Shown here: positions 24,986 to 33,198 of the stretch, one piece after another
Layout: every line of letters begins with the position of its first letter
How positions within the stretch are numbered: position 1 is the stretch's first letter
Assembly: GCA_000965745.1 (NCBI GenBank)
Contig: CP009479.1
Location: forward strand, 1,870,457-1,934,456
DNA: 64,000 nt
DNA from: an uncultured archaeon
Lineage (GTDB): Archaea; Thermoplasmatota; Thermoplasmata; Thermoplasmatales; Thermoplasmataceae
Direction: 5' to 3'
The notes under the pieces: model-generated
Database searches by the model: none
What the model saw: the letters and a program-made list of their open reading frames with translations, nothing else
What the model was told of the DNA's origin: nothing
Position numbers and translations under genes: made by a program

Positions 24986-25157
24986 ACATACCAGGCATTT
25001 CAGTTCCTGCGCGCTCAGAAATGGAAGATACCTTTGTTTCCACTATGTAAATGAAACCCATCCACTCCGTTGTGGTCTTTTCATCTCCGTGTATAGGGCA
25101 GATTTTTTCAGTTGTTATCCTCTTGCATTTCTTGCATGCCCTGTAAATTTCCTTCAT
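24963..25157 (-). CDS. spt4: Transcription elongation factor Spt4 (RNA polymerase E'')
   Basis: 64-aa zinc-binding protein that pairs with Spt5 on RNA polymerase. ACKKCKRI and CPIHG provide the zinc ligands (the second ribbon half is C-H type here), followed by EWMGFIYIVETKVSSISERAG, with the S-I---AG element typical of Spt4, and a PGMYAIKV end. It follows rpo7 by 9 nt. Confidence 0.93.
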   Translation of the reverse strand: MKEIYRACKKCKRITTEKICPIHGDEKTTTEWMGFIYIVETKVSSISERAGTEMPGMYAIKVRQ

Positions 25158-25166
25158 TTTTCACAC

Positions 25167-25754
25167 CTAAGTTTCTACCTTCTTTTTTTCCCGGAGCCAT
25201 TCCAGTTTTCCGAGTCCCATCTGCTTCATGGTAAGGCCGATTTTGCTGTCCCTGATGGACGATGATGACAGGTTAAGGGCAACTATTTTCACCCTGACTT
25301 TGTCCCCTACCTTGATGTCTCTTTTAGTATCCTTGCCGATAAACCTCATGTTGGCGAGATCGACATCAATCCTGTCATCCATTATCTGGCTTATGTGGAG
25401 AAGCCCGTCAAATGAGCTGAATCTGACAAAAGCTCCAAAGTTCTGTACTGATACTACCACTCCCTCAATGATCTCATGCATTTCAGGGTAGAAGCCAAGG
25501 GCTTTAAACTTAACAGACTGGTACACTCCACCATCTCCATGAACAATTGCTCCTTCTCCGACAAGATCCACGTCCACGATGGATATAACCAGGCATTTCC
25601 CGATGTTCTTCCCCTCGATCTCCTCGCTCTGGACATCGAGCAGCCTCCCTTCTAATGAGTCTTTCGTTACCTGTGTTACAGATCTTGAATAATCATCACC
25701 CAGTAGTTCCGGTGGAATTCTTGCTATATATTCATCCTCAACCATTACGAACAT
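25167..25754 (-). CDS. rpo7: DNA-directed RNA polymerase subunit Rpo7 (E')
   Basis: 195-aa stalk subunit of archaeal RNA polymerase. The N-terminal RNP-like domain has VEDEYIARIPPELLG and the C-terminal S1 domain has VVSVQNFGAFVRFSSFDGLLHISQI, then KVGDKVRVKIVALNL and IGLTMKQMGLG. First gene of the conserved operon ending in rps27ae. Start ATG 25754 matches the family N-terminus. The 244 nt before it contain A/T-rich elements; a TATA-like atatataa (25757-25764) is too close to the start to be its promoter. Confidence 0.95.
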   Translation of the reverse strand: MFVMVEDEYIARIPPELLGDDYSRSVTQVTKDSLEGRLLDVQSEEIEGKNIGKCLVISIVDVDLVGEGAIVHGDGGVYQSVKFKALGFYPEMHEIIEGVVVSVQNFGAFVRFSSFDGLLHISQIMDDRIDVDLANMRFIGKDTKRDIKVGDKVRVKIVALNLSSSSIRDSKIGLTMKQMGLGKLEWLREKKKVET

Positions 25755-25998
25755 TTTATATATCCCCTGCCTGAAGGAAATACGTCAGATCATCCCAATT
25801 CAACCAGCTCCTGAAAACACACCAGCTTCAGTCCCGCGGGCATCACTATGTGGATTTTTCAGGCGTTTATCAGGGATGACGTATGATCAACAGACAACCT
25901 AGCCAGCAGATATGCTTAGCAGATCGATCGTTGTGCCTTAATTAAAAAAGAATTATTAATATTATGGTAAGAAGTGAGGGAAACTAACATGTTGCGAG

Positions 25999-26550
25999 TT
26001 AATCTTTGACATACTTGTGAATGTAATGGTGGCTGAACTCCATCCTTTCAACAAATCTGAAGCCTCTTGAAGTAAACTTATTCATTAACTCTTCCTCTGA
26101 AATCCTAATGTGTTCAGGTGGACCCAGATCAAGTGTTCCTTTCTTGAATTCTATCAGTATGATCTCCAGATTTTCCTCGTTGACGGCTGCAAATCTTTCT
26201 ACAAGGTCATCTCTGCAAGGGATGTCGTGGAATGTGTTAGAAAAGAATGCCTTGTTGTATCCATCAAAGTGAAATTCATCGCAGGCATCCTGCTGCACAA
26301 CTTCTACATTTGACACACTATGTTCGTTCATTCTTCTCTTAAGCAGGTCAGTACCCCGTTTATCAATTTCAAGGGAGATAACTTTCCCCCCGTTGAGTTT
26401 TTCCGCAAAATTCACGCTGTAGAATCCGTCTCCTGCCCCGATGTCCAATATCACATCAGTCCCATGCGGATTGACAAATTCCTCAACCTTCCTGTATGGG
26501 ATCAGTTTTTCCCTTAGTTCAGCAACATGCTCATAGTCAAACTGGTGCAT
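25999..26550 (-). CDS. Class I SAM-dependent methyltransferase
   Basis: 183 aa. Motif I is VILDIGAGDGFYSVNFAEK, motif II VISLEIDKRG, a D-A-C loop VVQQDACDEF, and a post-motif region FFSNTFHDIP. The N-terminal MHQFDYEHVAELREKLIPYRKVEEFV is typical of small UbiE/MenG-like methyltransferases of unknown substrate (several archaeal homologues act on small molecules or metals such as arsenic, but no cysteine pattern supports that here). Single gene, divergent from the acyl-CoA dehydrogenase. Confidence 0.82.
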   Translation of the reverse strand: MHQFDYEHVAELREKLIPYRKVEEFVNPHGTDVILDIGAGDGFYSVNFAEKLNGGKVISLEIDKRGTDLLKRRMNEHSVSNVEVVQQDACDEFHFDGYNKAFFSNTFHDIPCRDDLVERFAAVNEENLEIILIEFKKGTLDLGPPEHIRISEEELMNKFTSRGFRFVERMEFSHHYIHKYVKD

Positions 26551-26597
26551 CGCGTCCCCATATTCAGAAAGGTATTAGGATTTCCTACTCAGAAAGA

Positions 26598-26607
26598 AGT
26601 ATAATAA
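26598..26607 (+). promoter_or_regulatory. TATA box of the acyl-CoA dehydrogenase gene
   Basis: agtataataa is centred 27 bp before ATG 26630, fitting a leaderless transcript and fixing that start. Confidence 0.6.
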
Positions 26608-26629
26608 GCCCAGTTCAATCTTAGACTCG

Positions 26630-27784
26630 ATGAGCGGGGAGGATTCTGATACTTTTTCATTACTGAGGCAATCAGTAAGGCAGTTTATAGAGAAAGAGGT
26701 AATGCCTGTGTCACAGAAAATAGACAAGGAGGATTACTTTCCGTTGGACCTGTTTAGAAAAATGGGAAAAATGGGATTCCTTGGTGTTACCATCCCTCCG
26801 GAATACGGGGGTTCTGGAATGGATTATACTGCACAGGCGATCATAGAGGAAGAACTTGGGTATGCATCAGCATCCCTTGCACTTTCATATGGTGCTCACA
26901 GCAATCTATGCCTGGATAACCTTTACAGGAACGGAAGCGAGCAGCAGAAGGAGGAGTATGTTCCCAAACTTGCTCGTGGAGACTGGATTGGATCCCTGGC
27001 ACTTACCGAGCCCGGGTCCGGGTCTGACGCCCTTGCCATGAGAACTAGCGCAGAAATACAGAACGGAACCTTTGTGTTGAATGGGAGCAAGACCCTAATC
27101 ACCAACGCACCTTATTCGGATGTTTTCCTTACCTATGCCCGTACCGGTGACAGCTATTCCGCTTTTGTGGTGCTGTCAGAGGATAACGGTTTCTCACGGG
27201 GAAAGAAGTTTGATAAGATGGGGATGCGCGGTTCACCCACCGGTGAAATATTCTTCGACAATGTTAAGGTCCCGGAATCCAGGCTGGTAGGAAATCTGAA
27301 TGGTGGCAAGGATATCATACTGAGCGGCCTCAACGTTGAAAGAGTAATACTTTCATTCATTTTTGTCGGGCTCGCAAGGAGGGCACTGGAACTGTCCGTG
27401 AAATATGCTACCGAAAGAAAGCAATCCGGGAATTACCTGCATGAATTTGAGATGATACAGGACAAGCTGGCAGTCATGTATACAAAATACCAGACAAGCA
27501 GGCTTATGGCGGACAGAGCGCTCAATGGAATCAAGGAGGACAATATGAACGTAATGGATGCTGCAGCGGCCATATACCATGTTGCTGAATCGGCGGAGTA
27601 TATCGCACGCGAGGCCGTACAGATCCATGGCGGAATAGGCTATGTAAGAGAAGGTGAAGTGGAACGGCTGCTCAGGGACGCTATCCTGGGCCAGATTGGT
27701 GCAGGGACAACTGAGATAAGGAAGAAATTGATTGCCCAGGGCCTTGTTAAAAAGTATAAAAAGCAGGGAAGAATATCGGATTAG
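26630..27784 (+). CDS. Acyl-CoA dehydrogenase
   Basis: FAD-dependent oxidation of acyl-CoA to enoyl-CoA, passing electrons to ETF. 384 aa, the normal length. Landmarks: GFLGVTIPPEYGGSGMDY, LALTEPGSGSDALAMRTSA (FAD/substrate loop), FDKMGMRGSPTGEIFFDNVKVP, ERKQSGNYLHEFEMIQDKLA, and the C-terminal AVQIHGGIGYVREGEVERLLRDA. The catalytic base position corresponds to the glutamate in the EGEVERLLRDA region as in short/medium-chain enzymes; the chain length and branched-chain preference cannot be read. It overlaps the nmd3 start by one base, yet the two functions are unrelated. Confidence 0.92.
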   Translation: MSGEDSDTFSLLRQSVRQFIEKEVMPVSQKIDKEDYFPLDLFRKMGKMGFLGVTIPPEYGGSGMDYTAQAIIEEELGYASASLALSYGAHSNLCLDNLYRNGSEQQKEEYVPKLARGDWIGSLALTEPGSGSDALAMRTSAEIQNGTFVLNGSKTLITNAPYSDVFLTYARTGDSYSAFVVLSEDNGFSRGKKFDKMGMRGSPTGEIFFDNVKVPESRLVGNLNGGKDIILSGLNVERVILSFIFVGLARRALELSVKYATERKQSGNYLHEFEMIQDKLAVMYTKYQTSRLMADRALNGIKEDNMNVMDAAAAIYHVAESAEYIAREAVQIHGGIGYVREGEVERLLRDAILGQIGAGTTEIRKKLIAQGLVKKYKKQGRISD

Positions 27785-28803
27785 TGTTATGCATTCTCTG
27801 CGGAAGCAAGGAAGAATACGATAGGGGAATATGCAAGGATTGCATAGCTGATAAGCTTTCCCTGAGTGTAAACGGCACATTGGACCTGACAGAATGCCCT
27901 AAGTGCGGTTCAATGAAGGTCGGGAACAAATGGTATGCCGACAACCAGCAGAAAGTTCTCGCAAAAAAAGTAAACCAGATGATTGGCCTGAACGATCCCT
28001 CCTTCGAGAAATATGTTGATCCTGGCGATGTGATGATTTCCCATGACGGCAAAAACACGTTTGTGAGAATCTCCCTGAAAAAACCCGATTTTTCAGATAT
28101 TGTTCAAGATGTAAATATACCAACCAGGCGTCTGAGGAACAGCTGCCTCACATGCAACAAGGTTACAGGGTCATACTATGAGGCCATACTCCAGATAAGG
28201 ACCCTGAATTCCGAATACAACAGTCTTGTACAATACGTAAAGGACGAAGCCGTGCATATTATGAGGGGACTGAACAGGAAAGACCCTGAATCATTCATTT
28301 CAACCGTGGCAAAAGTACCGGAAGGGCTCGATATATATCTTGGCAAGCGGGCCGACGGAAACAGGCTCGCGAAGCATATTCTCGACAATTACCTTTCAAC
28401 GATGAAGGTCTCGAAAACTCTGGCAGGTGTGAAGGACGGCGCTAAGTTCTACAGATTCACCTACGGTGTAAGGCTAGCTTCTCTCGACAGGGGCTCTGTA
28501 ATCTCGCTGAACGGCAGCGATTACCTTGTCCTTGGAACGGGGGCTGCAGGCCTTGATGTAATCAACACAAGGAATGAGAAGAGGACCAAGATTTCTAAGA
28601 GCGAGTTCTTTTCCTCTGATGTGAGGATACTTGAGAAAAATCCGAGGAAAAGCACCTTCATTGTAGTCTCAAAGGAGGCTGGTGAACTTCAGCTGATGGA
28701 TAAAGAAAATTACAAAATGATCACCATGAAGGGAGATACAAGCCAGGAGGAAGTTGAGCTGTTCAACTTTGACGGAAAATACTACCTTCCTGACCGGGCG
28801 TAG
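27784..28803 (+). CDS. nmd3: Archaeal Nmd3-like ribosome-associated protein
   Basis: 339-aa homologue of the eukaryotic 60S export adaptor; in archaea probably a large-subunit assembly or anti-association factor. The N-terminus has zinc pairs CILCGS and GICKDC, then CPKCGS, and in the middle RRLRNSCLTCNKVTGSYYEAILQIR, a hallmark of Nmd3. A C-terminal SH3/eL-like part follows (RFTYGVRLASLDRGSVISLNGSDYLVLG). The GTG start overlaps the TAG stop of the acyl-CoA dehydrogenase by one base (TAGTG). Assignment is good; the archaeal role is inferred from the eukaryotic protein. Confidence 0.9.
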   Translation: MLCILCGSKEEYDRGICKDCIADKLSLSVNGTLDLTECPKCGSMKVGNKWYADNQQKVLAKKVNQMIGLNDPSFEKYVDPGDVMISHDGKNTFVRISLKKPDFSDIVQDVNIPTRRLRNSCLTCNKVTGSYYEAILQIRTLNSEYNSLVQYVKDEAVHIMRGLNRKDPESFISTVAKVPEGLDIYLGKRADGNRLAKHILDNYLSTMKVSKTLAGVKDGAKFYRFTYGVRLASLDRGSVISLNGSDYLVLGTGAAGLDVINTRNEKRTKISKSEFFSSDVRILEKNPRKSTFIVVSKEAGELQLMDKENYKMITMKGDTSQEEVELFNFDGKYYLPDRA

Positions 28804-28833
28804 GTTAATTTATTTCATAGACATTGTGGGTTT

Positions 28834-30099
28834 ATGAGGATAAAAGCGGAATGGGACAGACTTAGAGATGTTATGATCCACAGGCCAGGCATCGAAATTG
28901 AATATGCCATGCTTGCTCCCAGACCGTTTTTGTTTGAACGGCCTTTCCGGACGGATATAGCCATCAAGGAACATGAGAATCTTGAGCAGACGTTGAAGGA
29001 GAATGGCGTTTCAGTAAAACTCCTGAGAAACGTTGTAGTCGACAAGGCAAGGAGTGACAGCCAGTTCAGAAAGGACCTCGAGGAAAAGGTCTCCACAATA
29101 GTCAAATTTTACGGGAGAGTTGAGTCGTCAAAGAAAGCCATGGGACTGTTTTTGAAGAACCTGGAGATTATAGATCCAGTAACACTTTTCCATATTCTCA
29201 CGCTTGAGCCTTCAATAGACCTCAAGCAAGAGGAAGAGAACAGCGTAGAATACCCTACAGTATATTCCAACCTGCCCCTGGCGAACCTTTATTTCATGAG
29301 GGACCAACAGGCGGTTGGACCGGGCGGGCCGATTTTTGGCAGAATGAAAAAACGCCAGCGAATGAAGGAGCCTGAGATCACACGCTTTGTCGTTGAGAAA
29401 GCTATTGGTGAGAAAAACACATACAGTGTCGGTGAAGGGGGAATATTCGAAGGGGGAGATTTCATCCCGCTGGGAAGCTTTGGCCTAATCGGCATTGGCC
29501 CCAGGAGCAACCGGCAAGGTGCCATGGAAGCCATGTCCTCCGGCCTTCTTGATTTTGATGAGATCGGAGTGGTGACAAATCCGGTTTATGATTTCATGGA
29601 CATTCCTGACAGGGACCCAATGGTGAACATGCACCTTGACACTTACTTCAATATTCCAGGGGACGGCATTGTAATCAGTTCAGTCGAGCTGTCCAAAAAG
29701 GCAAAACTCGAGCTATTCACCAGGGAGTCCAAAGGGAGCTACAAGCATGAGAAAGAAACAACGCTGTATGACTATATGCTCTCTAAGGGCTTCAGGTTCA
29801 TTAATCTCAGAATCAGTGAGCAACTGAGCTATTCCTCAAATTTCCTGACACTAGCTGACAGAAAGATCCTCGCTGTTAACGCGCCTGACGTGCTTGACAA
29901 ACTTCTGTCTGAAAATGTATTTACTGGCCAGCTCAAGGACCTTGTGGTATCGGACATAAACAAAAATGGTAAGGAGAATCTCTTCCCCAACAACCCACAG
30001 ATTGCCCGGGAGGGCATAGACATAATCAGGCTCAATTTAAGCGAACTCACAGGAGGGTATGGTGGTGCCCACTGCATGACTGCTGCCCTAAACAGGTGA
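28834..30099 (+). CDS. arcA: Arginine deiminase
   Basis: Hydrolyses L-arginine to citrulline and ammonia; 421 aa, the usual length. Guanidino-modifying enzyme motifs: LYFMRDQQAV, EGGIFEGGDFIPLG, IGIGPRSNRQG, MHLDTYFNI and the catalytic Cys about 414 in GGYGGAHCMTAALNR. The lack of arcB or arcC beside it means that ATP generation from carbamoyl phosphate is not shown here; acid resistance by ammonia release or agmatine/polyamine supply are alternatives. A TATA-like aatttatttc (28807-28816) lies 23 bp before the ATG, so the gene has its own promoter. Confidence 0.93.
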   Translation: MRIKAEWDRLRDVMIHRPGIEIEYAMLAPRPFLFERPFRTDIAIKEHENLEQTLKENGVSVKLLRNVVVDKARSDSQFRKDLEEKVSTIVKFYGRVESSKKAMGLFLKNLEIIDPVTLFHILTLEPSIDLKQEEENSVEYPTVYSNLPLANLYFMRDQQAVGPGGPIFGRMKKRQRMKEPEITRFVVEKAIGEKNTYSVGEGGIFEGGDFIPLGSFGLIGIGPRSNRQGAMEAMSSGLLDFDEIGVVTNPVYDFMDIPDRDPMVNMHLDTYFNIPGDGIVISSVELSKKAKLELFTRESKGSYKHEKETTLYDYMLSKGFRFINLRISEQLSYSSNFLTLADRKILAVNAPDVLDKLLSENVFTGQLKDLVVSDINKNGKENLFPNNPQIAREGIDIIRLNLSELTGGYGGAHCMTAALNR

Positions 30100-30429
30100 A
30101 TATTAAACCATCTTGTTGAGAAACAGTGATCTACCTAAAACTGGGCACCAGTACTGGATGCAAACTTCAAGGAGAGTTCTTTAAGCGCAGTGCCCCCAGG
30201 CAATATTGCCCTGTCCACTGAAGAGACCGACAATATATTCAATTGCTGGCGACTGCCTTTGCAGAGACTGCCTGCAGAAAGCCTCCATCCTTTTTAGGCA
30301 GTCGGTTGATGCAGGCTCTGCCTTATTCGATGCCCTCATCAGTTACAGAAAAGGCAGATAAGCGGAAACATTTAATTTGAGAAGGCTATTACGCTTACAT
30401 CACATTCACTATGATAATAGAGGGATTTA
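30100..30429. other. Intergenic region with repeated and inverted GACTGCC elements
   Basis: 330 nt without a gene. Between about 30248 and 30305 the element gactgcct occurs twice in direct orientation (each followed by a gcaga stretch) and once inverted (aggcagtcg), so cgactgcct can pair with aggcagtcg across about 38 nt. A poly-T stretch (cctttttagg) lies inside. The A/T-rich stretch just before 30430 probably holds the rps3ae promoter. Confidence 0.4.
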
Positions 30430-31080
30430 ATGGCAAGTGACAGAAGTCAGAGGAAAAGTAAAGATAAGTGGAAGGAGAAGTCCTGGTTCACAATAGTATC
30501 ACCCGGCTATCTTGGTGAAAAGGAGATAGCTGTTAGCCCTTCATATGACGAAAATGGCATGATTGGGAGGAAAATAGAAGTTCCTGTTTCCGATTTCACT
30601 GGAAACTTTAAAAAAGCCAACTCAAAGGTTCTTTTCAAGATTATATCCTGCCAGGGTAAAAAATGCCAGACGATGTTCATCGGCCACTCTGTAAGCGATG
30701 ATTTCATAAAGAGAATGGTCAGAAGAAGAAAGGAAAGAATTGACATAGTGCGAAACGCAACAACAAAAGATGGCTACACCATGAGTGTCAAGACCGTCAT
30801 TGTAACGGACGGAAAGCTCACCAACACCAAGAGAGTTGCCATAAGAAGAACGATTGAACAGTTTCTTGATCAAAAATCAAAAGACATGGGATATGAGGAC
30901 TTCACACGATACCTTATTGGCGACGACGTGTACAATGATATGGTTGGCGCTACAAGGGATGTTTACCCCATAAGGAAACTCGAAGTCAGAAAGTCACGTT
31001 TGCTCGAAGTGAGCTCCGGTGTAGAAACCACGGTTCCCGATTCCTCTACTGAGGAAACACCTCCGGAACAGGTTTCCTGA
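30430..31080 (+). CDS. rps3ae: Small-subunit ribosomal protein S3Ae
   Basis: 216-aa 30S protein (eS1). Landmarks: KDKWKEKSWFTIVSP near the N-terminus, FKIISCQGKKCQTMFIGHSVSDDFIKRMVRRRKERID, TKDGYTMSVKTVIVT, and VYPIRKLEVRKSRLLE near the end. The tail is Thr/Glu/Pro-rich. tRNA-Met follows 14 nt after the stop, so both may be on one transcript. Confidence 0.95.
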   Translation: MASDRSQRKSKDKWKEKSWFTIVSPGYLGEKEIAVSPSYDENGMIGRKIEVPVSDFTGNFKKANSKVLFKIISCQGKKCQTMFIGHSVSDDFIKRMVRRRKERIDIVRNATTKDGYTMSVKTVIVTDGKLTNTKRVAIRRTIEQFLDQKSKDMGYEDFTRYLIGDDVYNDMVGATRDVYPIRKLEVRKSRLLEVSSGVETTVPDSSTEETPPEQVS

Positions 31081-31094
31081 AAACTGAAACAGAT

Positions 31095-31187
31095 GCCGGG
31101 ATGGCTCAGTTGGCAGAGCGCCGGACTCATAAGGCCTTAGTGTTCTGAGAAATCCGGAGGTCTCGGGTTCAATCCCCGATCCCGGCA
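31095..31187 (+). tRNA. tRNA-Met (CAU, elongator type) with a 20-nt intron
   Basis: Acceptor gccggga (31095-31101) pairs with tcccggc (31180-31186), discriminator A 31187. Stem ccgga (31121-31125) pairs with tccgg (31153-31157), and the loop reads ctCATa-a with anticodon at 31128-31130. Bases 31132-31151 interrupt the loop after position 37. The acceptor start G1-C72 and normal T arm fit elongator tRNA-Met; initiator tRNA would begin AGCGGG. A tRNA-Ile2 with a modified C34 cannot be fully excluded from sequence. Confidence 0.9.
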
Positions 31188-31268
31188 TATCCAAATAAAT
31201 CTCTGTTGCTTCTAAATACCTCTTAACGAATGGTAGTTTCAGCATCAATTTCATGGAGAAGTTCTATT

Positions 31269-31454
31269 CTACTGTGGCGGTTTAAGGTTGCGGTGCTGTT
31301 TTCCTGTCGTTTCATTATTTTCCCTGCCAACTTTCCAGAATGTTACTAAGAAGAACAGTATCGCGATCAAAAGATATGCAAGTCCGGTTCTTCCGGCCCT
31401 TTCCGGATCATTTCCCACGGCAGTTGGATTCATGGCGCAATCTATACTTGGCAC
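31269..31454 (-). CDS. Small single-span membrane protein
   Basis: 61 aa from GTG 31454 (or 54 aa from ATG 31433). A polar N-terminus (NPTAVGNDPERAGR) precedes one hydrophobic helix (TGLAYLLIAILFFLVTFW) and a charged, basic tail. A minus-strand element tacatattt near 31478-31486 is centred about 26 bp before the GTG, as expected for a leaderless gene. No family was recognised. It lies alone between tRNA-Met and another small gene. Confidence 0.45.
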   Translation of the reverse strand: MPSIDCAMNPTAVGNDPERAGRTGLAYLLIAILFFLVTFWKVGRENNETTGKQHRNLKPPQ

Positions 31455-31581
31455 CCCCTAATATCCGAAGTTGAAATATGTAACTTCCGATAAGAAAAGC
31501 GGAATATTCATGGTACAATATTTATTGGTAATGCTTTCTTTATTCTGCAGAATCTGCTGGTGTCATAAAGAGGTGGGGTTA

Positions 31582-31821
31582 TCACCCCACAGCAATAGGC
31601 TGAGCCAAACTTTTCGGGAATTTCAATCCAACAAGGTGTCCCTTTCTTGGCAGCACCTTGATTCTAACAGTTCTGGCCGAGATTTTCTTCATGTTTCCAG
31701 AAAGATAGTCGTCACCCACATACCTCAATAACCCACCACCCATGCCTTTCAAGCGAAGGTAATGCATTCTGTCCTTTGCTGAAAGGCCTGATCTTATCTC
31801 ATATTCATACATTTGAGTCAT
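31582..31821 (-). CDS. Small basic protein, unknown function
   Basis: 79 aa from ATG 31821; hydrophilic and basic, with a glycine patch (LKGMGGGLLRYVGDDYLSGN) and a positively charged C-terminal half (KKISARTVRIKVLPRKGHLVG). A minus-strand TATA element (tataaacc, 31853-31860) is centred about 36 bp before the ATG, which would give a 10-nt leader and supports a real gene. The plus-strand frame over the same bases lacks such support. No family was recognised; a nucleic-acid-binding role is possible from charge alone. Confidence 0.5.
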   Translation of the reverse strand: MTQMYEYEIRSGLSAKDRMHYLRLKGMGGGLLRYVGDDYLSGNMKKISARTVRIKVLPRKGHLVGLKFPKSLAQPIAVG

Positions 31822-31891
31822 CCTCAAACTGACATCCCCTCTGAGAAGATCAGGTTTATACCTTCGAAGAGAGCCGTCATATGGTGGGACA

Positions 31892-31901
31892 AAGTATAAT
31901 A
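31892..31901 (+). promoter_or_regulatory. TATA box of the HTH-10 regulator gene
   Basis: aagtataata is centred 26 bp before ATG 31923 and selects this codon over the upstream in-frame start at 31917. It lies about 70 nt from the start of the divergent small basic gene, so the two are expressed from a shared region. Confidence 0.6.
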
Positions 31902-31922
31902 TCCTACCACCACTGATTGTTC

Positions 31923-32654
31923 ATGAGTACTTGGGAAGTCTCATTCAGAGTAAAGCATGATTATCCATTCATCAGGATGTCAGAGAAACATCCGGGCACA
32001 AAGATTTCCATGTGGTGTGTCTGGAACCGGGAAATGATACATGTGCCGGTCAATCATGAAGATGCGATTTCAGAGATTGACGGGTATGTCAGGCAGATTG
32101 GAAGAGCTATTGAAAATTACAAGCCTACAAAGGATGGTTTTGTGGTAACCCTGACCTGTAGCTGTGACCTTAACCCAAACACATGGGACTTTACAGAAAA
32201 AAACAACTGCGTGGATGTTTTCCCATCAGTCTTTCTCGATGGATGGGGGTATTACAGGGTCATCAGCTTCAATGAAGATGATGTTAAGAACTTGTTTAAG
32301 GAACTGAGTTCACTGGGGCAGGTGGAACTAGTGAGCAAGAGGCTGTTGGGCATCGACGCACTTCCTTCAACTGTATGGGCAGACAGTTTTTTTTCCAGGA
32401 TGACAGATCGGCAGATGGAATCACTGGTAAGAGCCTATGACCATGGCTACTACACATCCCCAAGGGGCGTAACGACCGATTCCATTGCAACTAGCATAGG
32501 AATTTCAAGATCCACGTACGAGGAACATCTTCGCAAAGCGGAGAATAGAATTATGGAATCCATAATACCATATCTTAAGCTCTTCAGGGCAGGAGCCCAG
32601 AAGCGTGGGGAAATAGCGTCCTTCCGGCCTCCAGTTCCAGAATCAAGCGAGTAG
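31923..32654 (+). CDS. Bat-type (HTH-10) transcriptional regulator
   Basis: 243-aa regulator of the bacterio-opsin-activator class. The C-terminal HTH-10 domain is clear: MTDRQMESLVRAYDHGYYTSPRGVTTDSIATSIGISRSTYEEHLRKAENRI, with the typical D-Q---L--A---GYY--PR pattern. The N-terminal 150 residues form a mixed alpha/beta sensor-like part with several Trp and a CSCDLN element; no named sensor domain was recognised. The target is unknown; the acetyltransferase genes follow directly, and the gap to the in-frame start of the next frame is only 1-2 nt, although that gene seems to have its own promoter. Confidence 0.85.
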   Translation: MSTWEVSFRVKHDYPFIRMSEKHPGTKISMWCVWNREMIHVPVNHEDAISEIDGYVRQIGRAIENYKPTKDGFVVTLTCSCDLNPNTWDFTEKNNCVDVFPSVFLDGWGYYRVISFNEDDVKNLFKELSSLGQVELVSKRLLGIDALPSTVWADSFFSRMTDRQMESLVRAYDHGYYTSPRGVTTDSIATSIGISRSTYEEHLRKAENRIMESIIPYLKLFRAGAQKRGEIASFRPPVPESSE

Positions 32655-32701
32655 AGTGTCTAACAGGGGCAGGCTCGATGTTGCCCCCATAGACGTGAGT
32701 G

Positions 32702-32709
32702 TTTATATC
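32702..32709 (+). promoter_or_regulatory. TATA box of the first GNAT gene
   Basis: tttatatc is centred 28 bp before ATG 32734. It indicates that translation starts there rather than at the in-frame start 26 codons upstream, where the residues do not resemble a GNAT N-terminus. Confidence 0.6.
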
Positions 32710-32733
32710 TGGCCCTATATTCAGCAACTGTCA

Positions 32734-33198
32734 ATGAGGGAGTTTGAGGTAAGCATTGGGGACATTCGTGATTTAGGGGTTCTGGTTGAACACAGACAGA
32801 AGATGTGGAAAGCAATTTACCCTGACAAGGCGGATGCCATAGACTCTATTGAAGATCTTACGAGAGAGTGGTTGAAGGACGATCTTTCCAGGGGAACGAT
32901 GATACCATTCATAGCAAGGACTGATGAGGGCATTGTGGCGGGAAGCGGTTGCATCATGCTCAAAGAGGACCAGCCCAGGCCATCTAGCCTTAAGATAGAT
33001 AATCCATACCTCCTGTCAGTCTATACAGAAGAGAAATACAGAAATCGGGGGGTTGCTACCAGAATTGTCAGGGAATCGATAGATTGGTCAAAGAAGATGG
33101 GTTATGACAGAATGACCCTTCATGCATCCCCGGATGGACGTTCACTGTATGAGAGCCTTGGTTTTGCGGCTACCAACGAAATGAGGCTATGGTTCTGA
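32734..33198 (+). CDS. GNAT family N-acetyltransferase
   Basis: 154-aa acetyl-CoA-dependent transferase. Start region MREFEVSIGDIRDLGVLVEHRQKMW, central strand FIARTDEGIVAGSGCIML, then LLSVYTEEKYRNRGVATRIVRESIDWSKKMG, the GNAT acetyl-CoA motif A (R-X2-G-X-A), and the final SLYESLGF. The acceptor is unknown. Its TGA (33196-33198) is followed in the same reading frame by a second, different GNAT domain (see next entry). Confidence 0.85.
   Translation: MREFEVSIGDIRDLGVLVEHRQKMWKAIYPDKADAIDSIEDLTREWLKDDLSRGTMIPFIARTDEGIVAGSGCIMLKEDQPRPSSLKIDNPYLLSVYTEEKYRNRGVATRIVRESIDWSKKMGYDRMTLHASPDGRSLYESLGFAATNEMRLWF

Noticed and set aside
25755-25998. C/D-box sRNA on the minus strand (gtgatgc ... ctga motifs)
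   Set aside because: C box is imperfect and the C'/D spacing is too short for a guide RNA.
30240-30310. CRISPR-like repeats
   Set aside because: Only three short copies, one inverted, unequal spacing; no cas genes in the window.
31471-31731. 86-codon plus-strand frame overlapping the small basic gene
   Set aside because: Composition rich in Cys/Trp/Ser, no supported start; the minus-strand gene has a promoter element.
33196-33198. UGA as selenocysteine in a fused GNAT
   Set aside because: No selenocysteine machinery or SECIS-like hairpin seen, and the position is a normal GNAT C-terminus; start-codon loss is simpler.
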